DNA from: Verrucomicrobiota bacterium
GTDB lineage: Bacteria; Verrucomicrobiota; Verrucomicrobiia; Limisphaerales; UBA1096
DNA: 5,244 nucleotides
Reading direction: 5' to 3'
Assembly (NCBI GenBank): GCA_015658765.1
Contig: DQOE01000288.1
Coordinates: forward strand, 1-5,244
The notes beneath the pieces were generated by a model. The model searched no databases. It saw only the letters and a list, made by a program, of their open reading frames with translations, and was not told the origin of the DNA. This document shows, in pieces, positions 1-5,244 of this stretch. Positions within the stretch are counted from its first letter, which is position 1. Each line of letters starts with the position of its first letter. Both the position numbers and the translations under genes were made by a program.

Positions 1-458
1 ACCTCGTCCATCTGGTCGATCCGGCCGTGGCACTCCACACAGCTCACGCCCCGGTTCACATGCACTGAGTGGTTGAAATAGACGTAATCCGGCAGCTTGT
101 GAATCTGCACCCACTCGACTGGCTTGTTCGCGTCCTTGTAACTGGCCCGTACAGGCTCAAGCTTGGGGTCATCGGCCCTCACCGCGCTGTGGCAATTCAT
201 GCAGGTGTCGGCCGCCGGCACGTTCGAGTACCACGACTTCTCCACCCCGTCATGGCAGTACCGGCAGTCGAGACCCAACTGCTTCACGTGAATGGAATGC
301 GAAAAGGGCACCGGCTGGGTGGGTTGAAACCCGACCCGGGTGTACTTGGGCGTGAAATAATAGTTCAGACCAGCCGTTACCACTCCCCCAATGAGCAAAA
401 GGCCAAATATTATTTGGCCCGGCAACCTGTTGGTCCATCTCGGAAAAACGTCAGACAT
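1..458 (-). CDS. actA: ActA-like pentaheme cytochrome c of alternative complex III (5' part; cut by window edge)
   Basis: I translated this reading frame by hand. It starts at ATG 458-456 and stays open to the left edge, giving 152 complete codons. The protein begins MSDVFPRWTNRLPG and has one hydrophobic membrane segment at about residues 14-35. Three c-type heme sites follow: CRYCH at 65-69, CMNCH at 86-90 and CVECH at 140-144. Extra histidines in FSHSIH (H54, H57) and FNHSVH (H130, H134) are candidate distal ligands. The N-terminal FPR-x-x-NR-(L/I)-P pattern, the YF-x-PKYT-x-VG-x-QP stretch and PVPFSH before CRYCH resemble ActA, the membrane-anchored pentaheme subunit of the quinol:electron-carrier oxidoreductase ACIII. 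Two more hemes would be expected beyond the edge. An in-frame stop at 479-477 rules out a longer start. No clear Shine-Dalgarno sequence precedes the ATG. Other ACIII genes (actB onward) would be expected downstream, but none is visible. Another small multiheme cytochrome is the alternative identity. Confidence 0.85.
   Translation of the reverse strand, partial: MSDVFPRWTNRLPGQIIFGLLLIGGVVTAGLNYYFTPKYTRVGFQPTQPVPFSHSIHVKQLGLDCRYCHDGVEKSWYSNVPAADTCMNCHSAVRADDPKLEPVRASYKDANKPVEWVQIHKLPDYVYFNHSVHVNRGVSCVECHGRIDQMDE
401..419. repeat. 19-bp perfect palindrome in the actA membrane-anchor codons
   Basis: GGCCAAATA (401-409) and TATTTGGCC (411-419) are perfect 9-bp arms around a single central base. 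The repeat lies about 40-58 nt into actA and codes for GQIIFG at the start of the membrane helix. As RNA it could form a 7-bp hairpin with a 5-nt loop. It includes two consecutive ATA codons, which are unusual in this GC-rich gene. Confidence 0.6.
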
Positions 459-473
459 CCAACAAAGCGCGGT

Positions 474-502
474 AGTTTATTGATGACACAAAGCTCGGGC
501 AA
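474..502 (-). promoter_or_regulatory. Possible sigma70-type promoter for actA
   Basis: On the minus strand, TTGCCC (502-497) and TAAACT (479-474) are separated by 17 nt. Each matches the -35/-10 consensus at 4 of 6 bases. Transcription would start near 467, leaving a very short leader before the ATG at 458. The match is weak and could be chance; no other candidate in the leader looked better. Confidence 0.2.
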
Positions 503-509
503 GCGAATT

Positions 510-525
510 AGTGAATAATTTCACA
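510..525 (-). promoter_or_regulatory. CRP/FNR-family-like dyad upstream of actA
   Basis: On the minus strand the sequence reads TGTGA-AATTAT-TCACT. This matches the CRP pattern TGTGA-N6-TCACA at 9 of 10 defined bases. The inner arms GTGAA and TTCAC are a perfect inverted repeat with a 4-nt AT-only centre. The dyad centre lies about 60 nt upstream of the actA start codon, a sensible place for an activator or repressor of a respiratory operon. The match to the pattern is seen directly; the identity of any regulator is inference, and one 16-bp site can arise by chance. Confidence 0.35.
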
Positions 526-599
526 AGCGGTCGCTTCTCCGCATTTCTCCGTGGCTTTTTCCACATCGAATCCTGATCCAAACTGGCCGGGCTCAAGCG

Positions 600-673
600 T
601 GGAGGCGAGGGCCGGAATCGAACCGGCGATAGAGCTTTTGCAGAGCCCTGCCTTACCACTTGGCTACCCCGCC
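600..673 (-). tRNA. tRNA-Cys (anticodon GCA)
   Basis: A complete cloverleaf of 74 nt can be folded on the minus strand. The acceptor stem GGCGGGG pairs with CCTCGCC, with one G-U at the fifth pair. The D-arm has GCC/GGC with an AGTGGTAA-type loop. The anticodon stem GGGCT/AGCTC closes the 7-nt loop CTGCAAA, with GCA at window positions 641-639. The T-arm GCCGG-TTCGATT-CCGGC is perfectly paired. The discriminator is U73, a cysteine-tRNA identity base, and CCA is encoded in the DNA. It lies on the same strand between the DUF1501 gene and actA. No integrase or duplicated 3' end is visible, so nothing indicates use as an attachment site. Confidence 0.96.
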
Positions 674-689
674 AGCCAGCGGACGCGGC

Positions 690-717
690 ATCTTAGGGCT
701 CAATGGCCGTCATTCAA
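690..717 (-). promoter_or_regulatory. Likely tRNA-Cys promoter
   Basis: On the minus strand, TTGAAT (717-712) and TAAGAT (695-690) are separated by 16 nt, each matching 4 of 6 consensus bases. The mature tRNA 5' end at 673 lies 16 nt past the -10 box, so initiation would fall about 8-10 nt upstream of it. The bases after the -10 box (GCCGCG) are GC-rich, like the discriminators of stable-RNA promoters under stringent control. The position is good but the boxes are imperfect. Confidence 0.45.
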
Positions 718-740
718 GTTTTTAGTGAAACAGGAATCAC

Positions 741-763
741 TTTTGGCATGCAAAACGCCAAAA
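741..763 (-). terminator. Hairpin just after the DUF1501 stop codon (possible weak terminator or 3' end structure)
   Basis: TTTTGGC (741-747) and GCCAAAA (757-763) form a perfect 7-bp inverted repeat around a 9-nt loop. It begins 3 nt past the DUF1501 stop codon. On the minus strand no T-tract follows the second arm, so this is not a textbook intrinsic terminator. It may mark or protect the 3' end of the operon mRNA before the separately promoted tRNA gene. Confidence 0.4.
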
Positions 764-766
764 AGA

Positions 767-2233
767 TCAGACAAGAAGATCGGAGACGACATCCGGTTCG
801 TTAACGCCCACGAGCCGTTCATCCAACCCGTTCTGCCTGACAGACAGGTGAGAACAGTCTAGACCAAGTAAATGTAGCAACGTCGCATGCCATTCCGGCA
901 CGCTCACGGTTTTTTCCACCGCTTTCAGGCCAATCTCGTCCGTGGACCCGTGGGTGTAGCCGCGCTTGAGCCCGGGGCCAGCCATCCAGGTGACCATGGC
1001 GTTTTTGTTGTGATCCCGACCTGAGTTTGCCTCGTTTTTTTTGCCATCCAGCTGTGCAATCGGCAGGCGCCCCATCTCCCCTCCCCACGCCACGACCACC
1101 TCATCAAGCAAACCGCGTTGCCGAAGATCGGTCAGCAACGCCGCCGTTGGTTTGTCGGTGCGCTCGCACGCACCGCGCAGGCCTGACTTCAGGCTGGTGT
1201 GGTTATCCCAAATCTGACCGTCTATGAACAATTGCACGAATCTCACCCCTCTCTCGACCAATCGGCGAGCGATTAGGCAGCGGCGACCATACGAATCGGT
1301 TTTGTCCTCGCCAATGCCGTACATGGCCTTGGTGGCGAGGCTTTCCTTGGACAGATCGAGTGCCTCAGAAGCCTCGATCTGCATACGCGCGGCCAGTTCG
1401 TAGTTGGCGATCCTCGCACCAAGACTCGGCTGGTGAGGCCGACGCCCGAGATGGATTCGATCCAGTTCGCCAATCAAGTCCCTCTCAAGGTCTATCATCT
1501 GATCCGGAACATCCTTGCCGGGATGAAGATCCAGCACCGGCGCCCCGGTCGATCTAAAACGAGTGCCCTGGCAAACGGGAGGCAGATAACCGGACTGCCA
1601 GTTTTGAGTCCGGTTGATGGGCGGCCCCTTGGAATCTTCGAGAACCACGTAGGCCGGCAGGCTTTGGCTCTCGCTGCCGAGCCCGTAGCTCACCCATGCG
1701 CCCAACGACGGGTGCCCGGGAAACAACCGGCCGCTGTGGATGTTAAACAACGCCGGCTCATGTGTGATGCTGGTGGTGAACATCGATCGAATCATCACCA
1801 CTTCGTCCACGCATTGCGCAAAGTGGGGCATTACCTCGGACACCCACATGCCGCTTTGGCCATGCTGCGCAAACTCAAACGGGCTTCGCAACAACGCGCC
1901 GGCAGACTGCGGGTTCTCCACTTCACCGGCGATTTTGCTGAAGTAGGATTTGCCATGGTTGCGGGTCAACTCCGGCTTGGGGTCAAACAGATCCATCTGG
2001 CTCGGCCCACCGTTCATGAACAGGTGGATCACTGCCTTGGCCTTGGGATGGAAGTGAGGCTGACGCGGTTTGAGGTCGAACACCTGTTCCGGCGCGGCAC
2101 CCTGTGTCGCCTCGGCCCTGGCCCCGGGCAGATCCCTACCCAGCAGCGACAACAACGCCGCTTGGCCAAGCCCGCCGCCCATGTGCTGAAAAAAGCGGCG
2201 GCGTGACGTTTTGCCTGTCCTCGGTGCGTTCAC
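767..2233 (-). CDS. DUF1501 protein, Tat-exported, alkaline-phosphatase/sulfatase-like fold
   Basis: This is a 488-residue protein of DUF1501 (PF07394), about the usual family length. The N-terminus carries a twin-arginine signal: SRRRFFQ at residues 10-16, a hydrophobic stretch to about 31 and an A-R-A cleavage site near residue 40. It is therefore predicted to be exported already folded. Family motifs appear in order: GGPSQMDLFDPKP (75-87), WDNH (342-345), WGGEMGRLP (around 383-391, E386) and GRDHN (405-409). The acidic and histidine residues in these motifs are the likely metal ligands of the phosphatase/sulfatase superfamily fold. The C-terminal HATLLHLLGLD block is also typical. The start is GTG at 2233-2231: TGA lies in frame two codons upstream and any later start would lose the Tat motif. 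No good Shine-Dalgarno sequence is present; a U7 tract lies in the 12-nt gap after the PSD1-family gene, suggesting translation linked to that gene. The reaction and substrate are unknown for the family. Confidence 0.93.
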   Translation of the reverse strand: MNAPRTGKTSRRRFFQHMGGGLGQAALLSLLGRDLPGARAEATQGAAPEQVFDLKPRQPHFHPKAKAVIHLFMNGGPSQMDLFDPKPELTRNHGKSYFSKIAGEVENPQSAGALLRSPFEFAQHGQSGMWVSEVMPHFAQCVDEVVMIRSMFTTSITHEPALFNIHSGRLFPGHPSLGAWVSYGLGSESQSLPAYVVLEDSKGPPINRTQNWQSGYLPPVCQGTRFRSTGAPVLDLHPGKDVPDQMIDLERDLIGELDRIHLGRRPHQPSLGARIANYELAARMQIEASEALDLSKESLATKAMYGIGEDKTDSYGRRCLIARRLVERGVRFVQLFIDGQIWDNHTSLKSGLRGACERTDKPTAALLTDLRQRGLLDEVVVAWGGEMGRLPIAQLDGKKNEANSGRDHNKNAMVTWMAGPGLKRGYTHGSTDEIGLKAVEKTVSVPEWHATLLHLLGLDCSHLSVRQNGLDERLVGVNEPDVVSDLLV

Positions 2234-2245
2234 AACTCAAAAAAA

Positions 2246-4609
2246 CTAGTCCACATAGATAAACTCTGCAGCATTAAACAGCGCGTGACAAAATGCCTGT
2301 AGCGCCTGGTTTCCATCGCGCTTGGCCAGGGGGCCAAGTTTGCGCTTGGCCAAGTCGATCTCCTTTGCGCTTGCCTCGCGGCCGAGCGCCAGTCGAAATG
2401 CATGTCTCATTTTCTCACTGAGGACGCCTGGCTTTTCATGGCTCACCCGCTCTGCAAACGCGTTGGCCAAGCGACGCAGCAACTCGTTGTTCATCAGGTG
2501 CAACGCCTGGGTGACCACGTTTGATTCCGGCCTTTCAACACAGTTCGGGCTCATGACCGGCAGATCGAAACTGGCCAGCAGCGTCGGCACCTCGGTTCGA
2601 CGCTGACGCAAATACACACTGCGCCGCCATGTCCCATCTTTAGGCTTTGCCATCACAAGCCCCTGCCCGGAAACATCGACCGGGTCGGCCGGACCGAACT
2701 GCTCCCAACGCAGTCGCCCTGCCAATGCCAGCATTGAGTCACGCAGTGCCTCGCCCTGCAATCGGAGAAGAGGCATGCGCGACCATAGTTTGTTTTGAGG
2801 ATCCGACTCCATCCGTTCAGCGGAAACCCGGGACGTTTGCCGATAGGTGCGCGAGGTCATTATCAGTCGCTGCATCCGCTTGATGCTCCATTCGACCCCG
2901 ACGAATTCCGTCGCCAACCAATCGAGCAACTGCGGGTGGCTTGGCCTTTCCCCCGCCTTGCCAAAATCACCCAGCGTCCGTACCAAGCCCCGGCCAAAAT
3001 GATGTTTCCAGAGCCGGTTCACCATCACCCGGGCCGTTAACGGGTGATCGCCTTTCGTCAACCACCTGGCGAAAGCCAACCGGCGGCCAGTCTTGCCACT
3101 TCCCGGCCATGGCGGTTTTGCACGAAACGTTTCACCGGGGGGAACCAGCGCCCTTGGCAAACCGGGCTCGATCAATTCACGCGGCTCCAAATAACCACCG
3201 CGGTTGAGCAGATAGGTGGGCGACGGCTGGCCTCGATCCCACAGCGCCCGCACCATGGGCTGCTCGATTCGTTTTTTTTCAGCCGCTTCAAGTGCCTTCT
3301 TTTTGGCTTCCTCATCCAGTTCCTTATTGGCCTTGATCGCCGCCACTTCGGCATCCACCGCCGCCTTGTTTTCACGCCAACGTTTCAATTCCTCCGGATG
3401 GCCCAATGGCAGGCGCCGCTTGCTAGGGCTCAGCCAGTCGTGCTCGTCGAAGGCACCCTTGAAAATCGCCCGCAACCTGAAGTAGTCCGCCTGCGACACC
3501 GGATCGAACTTGTGCGAATGGCATTTGGCACAGTGTAACGTCAAGCCCAACACGGACGAACCGAGCACGCGCATCTCGTTATCGATGTGGTCCTGCCGGT
3601 CCGGAACGAAGTTGGTGATGTTGGCATTCGTCCCGTCCTCGACCATGCGTAAAAAACCGGTCGCCACCAGCCGGTCGAGATGTTCCTCTGTGAACGCGTC
3701 GGCATCCTCATAATTCGCCAACTCATCGCCGGCAATTTGCTCCAACAAAAACAAGTCATACGGCTTGTCCGAGTTCAAAGCACGGATGACATAATCGCGA
3801 TAACGATACGCCCACGGCCGCAACGTATCAGCGTGCTGTATTCCTTCCGAGTCGGCGTAACCGGCAAGGTCGAGCCAATATCGTGCCCAACGCTCACCGT
3901 AGGCGGGTGATGCCAGCAATCGATCAACCAACTGCTCATAGGCATCCGGGCGCTTATCCGCAACAAACGCATCAACTTCCTCGGGCAAAGGCGGCAAGCC
4001 GATCAGATCAAAGTAAACCCGCCTAGCCAACTCGTGCTTGGGCGCCTGCCCGGCCAACTCCAATCCCGACTTAGTCAAGCGCTCGGACACAAACGCGTCA
4101 ATAGGATTGGCCACAGCCTCTTGGCCAAGCGCAGGCACCTCCGGACGCTTGGGAGATTGAAACGACCAGAACTGACGATCCTGCTCGGATATCAGTGGCT
4201 CCCGTGGCCGCCCAGATTCAGCCACAGGCATTCCGGCGGCAATCCAGTCGCGAATGGTTTCCAGTTCCCCCTCTCGTACCGGCTTTACACTGGCTTTGAC
4301 CAGATCCCGCTTGGGCGGCATTTCGCCCTTTGTGATTTTCTGGACCAGCAGGCTGCCATCGGGATCACCCGATTTTACAACCGGCCCATCCTTGCTTCCC
4401 TTCAGCAGCGACTCGACCGTGCGCAAATCCAGGTCCGCCTTTTGTTCCTGCCGACCATGACACGCCGCACAGCGCAAATGCAGGATGGGAAGCACATCGT
4501 GTTGGTTGACCGGCTCCGCTACGCTATCGGCCTGGCCAAGCGTCCGCAGAACAAAAATCAACAGCAACAGCCTGCCAACGAACTCAACCCTGTGCTGTGA
4601 CGCAAACAT
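2246..4609 (-). CDS. PSCyt1-PSCyt2-PSD1 (DUF1549/DUF1553) exported diheme cytochrome-like protein
   Basis: This is a 787-residue protein with three domains in order. A signal peptide (residues 1-27, cleavage after LGQA) precedes the PSCyt1 domain (PF07635), with heme site CAACH at 47-51 and MPPK at 97-100, whose methionine may be an axial ligand. PSCyt2/DUF1549 (PF07583) starts near 168 (NPIDAFV) and contains a second heme site, CAKCH at 360-364, in the family block CAKCHSHKFDP. A charged Lys/Glu/Ala-rich stretch at about 394-450, possibly coiled coil, links to PSD1/DUF1553 (PF07587, about 505 to the end), which includes VMVNRLWKHHFGRGLV and ends in EFIYVD. The frame stays open upstream to 5122, but ATG 4609 is chosen because it directly precedes the signal peptide and the upstream part is antisense to the neighbouring gene. 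The gene is followed after 12 nt by DUF1501, the usual partner, so an operon is very likely. Export and heme binding are predicted; the reaction is unknown. An electron-transfer role is inferred from the hemes and the nearby ACIII gene. Confidence 0.94.
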   Translation of the reverse strand: MFASQHRVEFVGRLLLLIFVLRTLGQADSVAEPVNQHDVLPILHLRCAACHGRQEQKADLDLRTVESLLKGSKDGPVVKSGDPDGSLLVQKITKGEMPPKRDLVKASVKPVREGELETIRDWIAAGMPVAESGRPREPLISEQDRQFWSFQSPKRPEVPALGQEAVANPIDAFVSERLTKSGLELAGQAPKHELARRVYFDLIGLPPLPEEVDAFVADKRPDAYEQLVDRLLASPAYGERWARYWLDLAGYADSEGIQHADTLRPWAYRYRDYVIRALNSDKPYDLFLLEQIAGDELANYEDADAFTEEHLDRLVATGFLRMVEDGTNANITNFVPDRQDHIDNEMRVLGSSVLGLTLHCAKCHSHKFDPVSQADYFRLRAIFKGAFDEHDWLSPSKRRLPLGHPEELKRWRENKAAVDAEVAAIKANKELDEEAKKKALEAAEKKRIEQPMVRALWDRGQPSPTYLLNRGGYLEPRELIEPGLPRALVPPGETFRAKPPWPGSGKTGRRLAFARWLTKGDHPLTARVMVNRLWKHHFGRGLVRTLGDFGKAGERPSHPQLLDWLATEFVGVEWSIKRMQRLIMTSRTYRQTSRVSAERMESDPQNKLWSRMPLLRLQGEALRDSMLALAGRLRWEQFGPADPVDVSGQGLVMAKPKDGTWRRSVYLRQRRTEVPTLLASFDLPVMSPNCVERPESNVVTQALHLMNNELLRRLANAFAERVSHEKPGVLSEKMRHAFRLALGREASAKEIDLAKRKLGPLAKRDGNQALQAFCHALFNAAEFIYVD
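2321..2338. repeat. CTTGGCC/GGCCAAG inverted repeat next to a CTTGGCCAAG palindrome
   Basis: CTTGGCC (2321-2327) and GGCCAAG (2332-2338) are perfect 7-bp arms around a 4-nt spacer. The perfect palindrome CTTGGCCAAG follows at 2345-2354. The 11-mer GCGCTTGGCCA occurs at 2318 and again at 2342. In the protein this encodes a doubled LAKR (LAKRKLGPLAKR) near the C-terminus of the PSD1-family protein. It lies inside coding sequence, so amino-acid content may be the only cause. Confidence 0.5.
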
Positions 4610-4625
4610 TTTCAGTGAAGCAACT

Positions 4626-4641
4626 TGGGTAACGCAACCCA
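4626..4641. promoter_or_regulatory. Small inverted repeat in the divergent intergenic region
   Basis: TGGGT (4626-4630) and ACCCA (4637-4641) are 5-bp arms around a 6-nt spacer, 16 nt upstream of the PSD1-family start codon. They lie in the only non-coding DNA between that gene and the divergent enolase-superfamily gene. It could be an operator controlling one or both genes. I found no convincing -35/-10 pair in either direction in this 90-nt gap. The arms are short and chance is a real alternative. Confidence 0.2.
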
Positions 4642-4689
4642 GCGTGAATGTCCAGTTGCATCCCTGCCAGCTGAATGCTACCGCTGTCC

Positions 4690-4695
4690 AGGCGG
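4690..4695 (+). promoter_or_regulatory. Ribosome binding site for the enolase-superfamily gene
   Basis: AGGCGG differs from AGGAGG at one base and lies 4 nt before ATG 4700. It supports that ATG as the start. It is the only clear Shine-Dalgarno-like site among the four protein genes in the window. Confidence 0.55.
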
Positions 4696-4699
4696 TAAA

Positions 4700-5244
4700 A
4701 TGAAGATCACTGACATCGAATGCCATGTCCTGCTCGTCCCCGACGTCCGAACCGATGCCACCTCCTCGGCACAGGACGACATCGTCGTGTTCGTGCACAC
4801 CGACGAGGGGATCACCGGCGTGGGCGAGAGCGACGTCAACCCGTGGATCGCCCGAGCCTGCATCGAGGCTCCCAGCACACACTCCATGGGCCTTGGCCTC
4901 AAGGAAATGCTCATTGGCGAGGACCCACTCGACACCGAGCGGCTGTGGCAAAAACTTTACGTTGGAAGCTGCATGAACGGACGACGCGGCGCGGTCATCA
5001 ACGCCATCGGCGCCATCGACATGGCCCTTTGGGATATCAAGGGCAAAGCCGCCGGCAAACCGACGTGGCAACTCCTCGGCGGCACCCCGCGCGACGCCAT
5101 CCAACCGTACGCCTCCCTGCAACCCAACGGAAACAGCTTTGAGGAATACCGCGACTCACTCGTGGAATGGGTGTTGCGCGCCCGCGACATCGGCTTCCGC
5201 GCCGCCAAGCTCGAGATCACCCTGTTCGGCCCCTACAACCACAG
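4700..5244 (+). CDS. Mandelate racemase/muconate lactonizing enzyme-family protein (enolase superfamily; 3' part beyond window)
   Basis: I translated this frame by hand. It is open from ATG 4700 to the right edge, giving 181 complete codons. It begins MKITDIECHVLLVP and continues with the enolase-superfamily N-terminal capping domain, including the VHTDEGITGVGES strand-turn-strand (about residues 32-44). The conserved helix motif AIDMALWDIKGKAAGKP is at 105-121 and LLGG at 125-128, the usual junction to the barrel. The barrel begins with YASLQPNG and reaches RAAKLEI, where K170 may be the lysine of the second strand. Many relatives have K-x-K there, whereas this one has K-x-E. Members abstract a proton next to a carboxylate using Mg2+, as racemases, cycloisomerases or sugar-acid dehydratases. 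The metal ligands on later strands are outside the window, so the subgroup and substrate cannot be assigned. The gene diverges from the PSCyt1/PSD1 operon across 90 nt. Confidence 0.92.
   Translation, partial: MKITDIECHVLLVPDVRTDATSSAQDDIVVFVHTDEGITGVGESDVNPWIARACIEAPSTHSMGLGLKEMLIGEDPLDTERLWQKLYVGSCMNGRRGAVINAIGAIDMALWDIKGKAAGKPTWQLLGGTPRDAIQPYASLQPNGNSFEEYRDSLVEWVLRARDIGFRAAKLEITLFGPYNH

Noticed and set aside
69..518. Plus-strand open frame of 149 codons at the left end
   Set aside because: It is antisense to actA, whose three CxxCH sites and membrane anchor identify the true coding strand.
477..659. Minus-strand open frame of 60 codons
   Set aside because: It overlaps most of the tRNA-Cys gene and has no start context or recognisable domain.
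600..673. tRNA-Cys as the attachment site of an integrated element
   Set aside because: There is no integrase, no duplicated tRNA 3' end and no composition change on either side within the window.
551..862. Plus-strand open frame of 103 codons
   Set aside because: It crosses the tRNA gene and the 3' end of DUF1501 in antisense; no features of a real protein.
1433..2206. Open plus-strand frame of 257 codons opposite DUF1501
   Set aside because: It lies wholly antisense to a well-supported gene, has no family motif and has Arg/His/Gln-rich composition typical of a shadow frame in GC-rich DNA.
2239..2245. T7 tract (minus strand) after the PSD1-family stop as an intrinsic terminator
   Set aside because: No GC-rich stem precedes it, and the DUF1501 start follows within 12 nt, which fits an operon.
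4610..5122. Upstream extension of the PSD1-family reading frame to an ATG at 5122 (958 residues in total)
   Set aside because: The extension is exactly antisense to the enolase-superfamily gene and shows no recognisable domain. A signal peptide begins at ATG 4609, as expected for this exported family.
1..5244. CRISPR array, insertion sequence or long direct repeats
   Set aside because: No regularly spaced repeats, transposase motifs or terminal inverted repeats were found; the only repeats are the short palindromes reported.

Overview
The window suggests a bacterium of the PVC group (Planctomycetota/Verrucomicrobiota). The main evidence is a tandem pair that is strongly characteristic of these phyla: a planctomycete-type cytochrome c protein (PSCyt1-PSCyt2-PSD1, i.e. 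PF07635-PF07583-PF07587) followed by a Tat-exported DUF1501 protein. A pentaheme ActA-type cytochrome of alternative complex III (ACIII) beside it fits the same group. I lean towards Verrucomicrobiota, but that lean is inference. Codon use is GC-rich and uniform across the genes, and I see no transposase, integrase, CRISPR array or other mobile-element signature.

Layout from left to right. (1) Positions 1-458, minus strand: the 5' part of an ActA-like multiheme cytochrome c gene that runs off the left edge. Three CxxCH heme sites and an N-terminal membrane anchor are visible. (2) Positions 459-599: a leader region with a CRP/FNR-like dyad. (3) Positions 600-673, minus: tRNA-Cys(GCA) with an encoded CCA end, and a plausible promoter upstream of it. 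(4) Positions 741-763: a hairpin just after the stop codon of the next gene. (5) Positions 767-2233, minus: DUF1501 protein with a GTG start and a Tat signal. (6) Positions 2246-4609, minus: the PSCyt1/PSCyt2/PSD1 diheme protein, 12 nt upstream of DUF1501 and almost certainly in one operon with it. (7) Positions 4610-4699: a 90-nt divergent intergenic region. (8) Positions 4700-5244, plus: the N-terminal part of an enolase-superfamily (mandelate racemase/muconate lactonizing) enzyme that runs off the right edge.

How the genes may work together. ACIII oxidises quinol and reduces a periplasmic electron carrier. The PSCyt1/PSCyt2 protein is predicted to be an exported c-type cytochrome, and DUF1501 an exported alkaline-phosphatase/sulfatase-fold protein of unknown reaction. 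The divergent enolase-superfamily gene would dehydrate or isomerise a carboxylate such as a sugar acid in the cytoplasm. A catabolic function linked to respiratory electron transfer is possible, but it is inferred from gene order alone.

The systems seen here are known families whose biochemistry is poorly characterised. Points worth a second look are two in-frame A-rich slippery heptamers, one in each gene of the PSD1-DUF1501 operon; recurrent CTTGGCCAAG palindromes in the same two genes; a 19-bp palindrome in the membrane-anchor codons of actA; and a CRP/FNR-like dyad upstream of actA.
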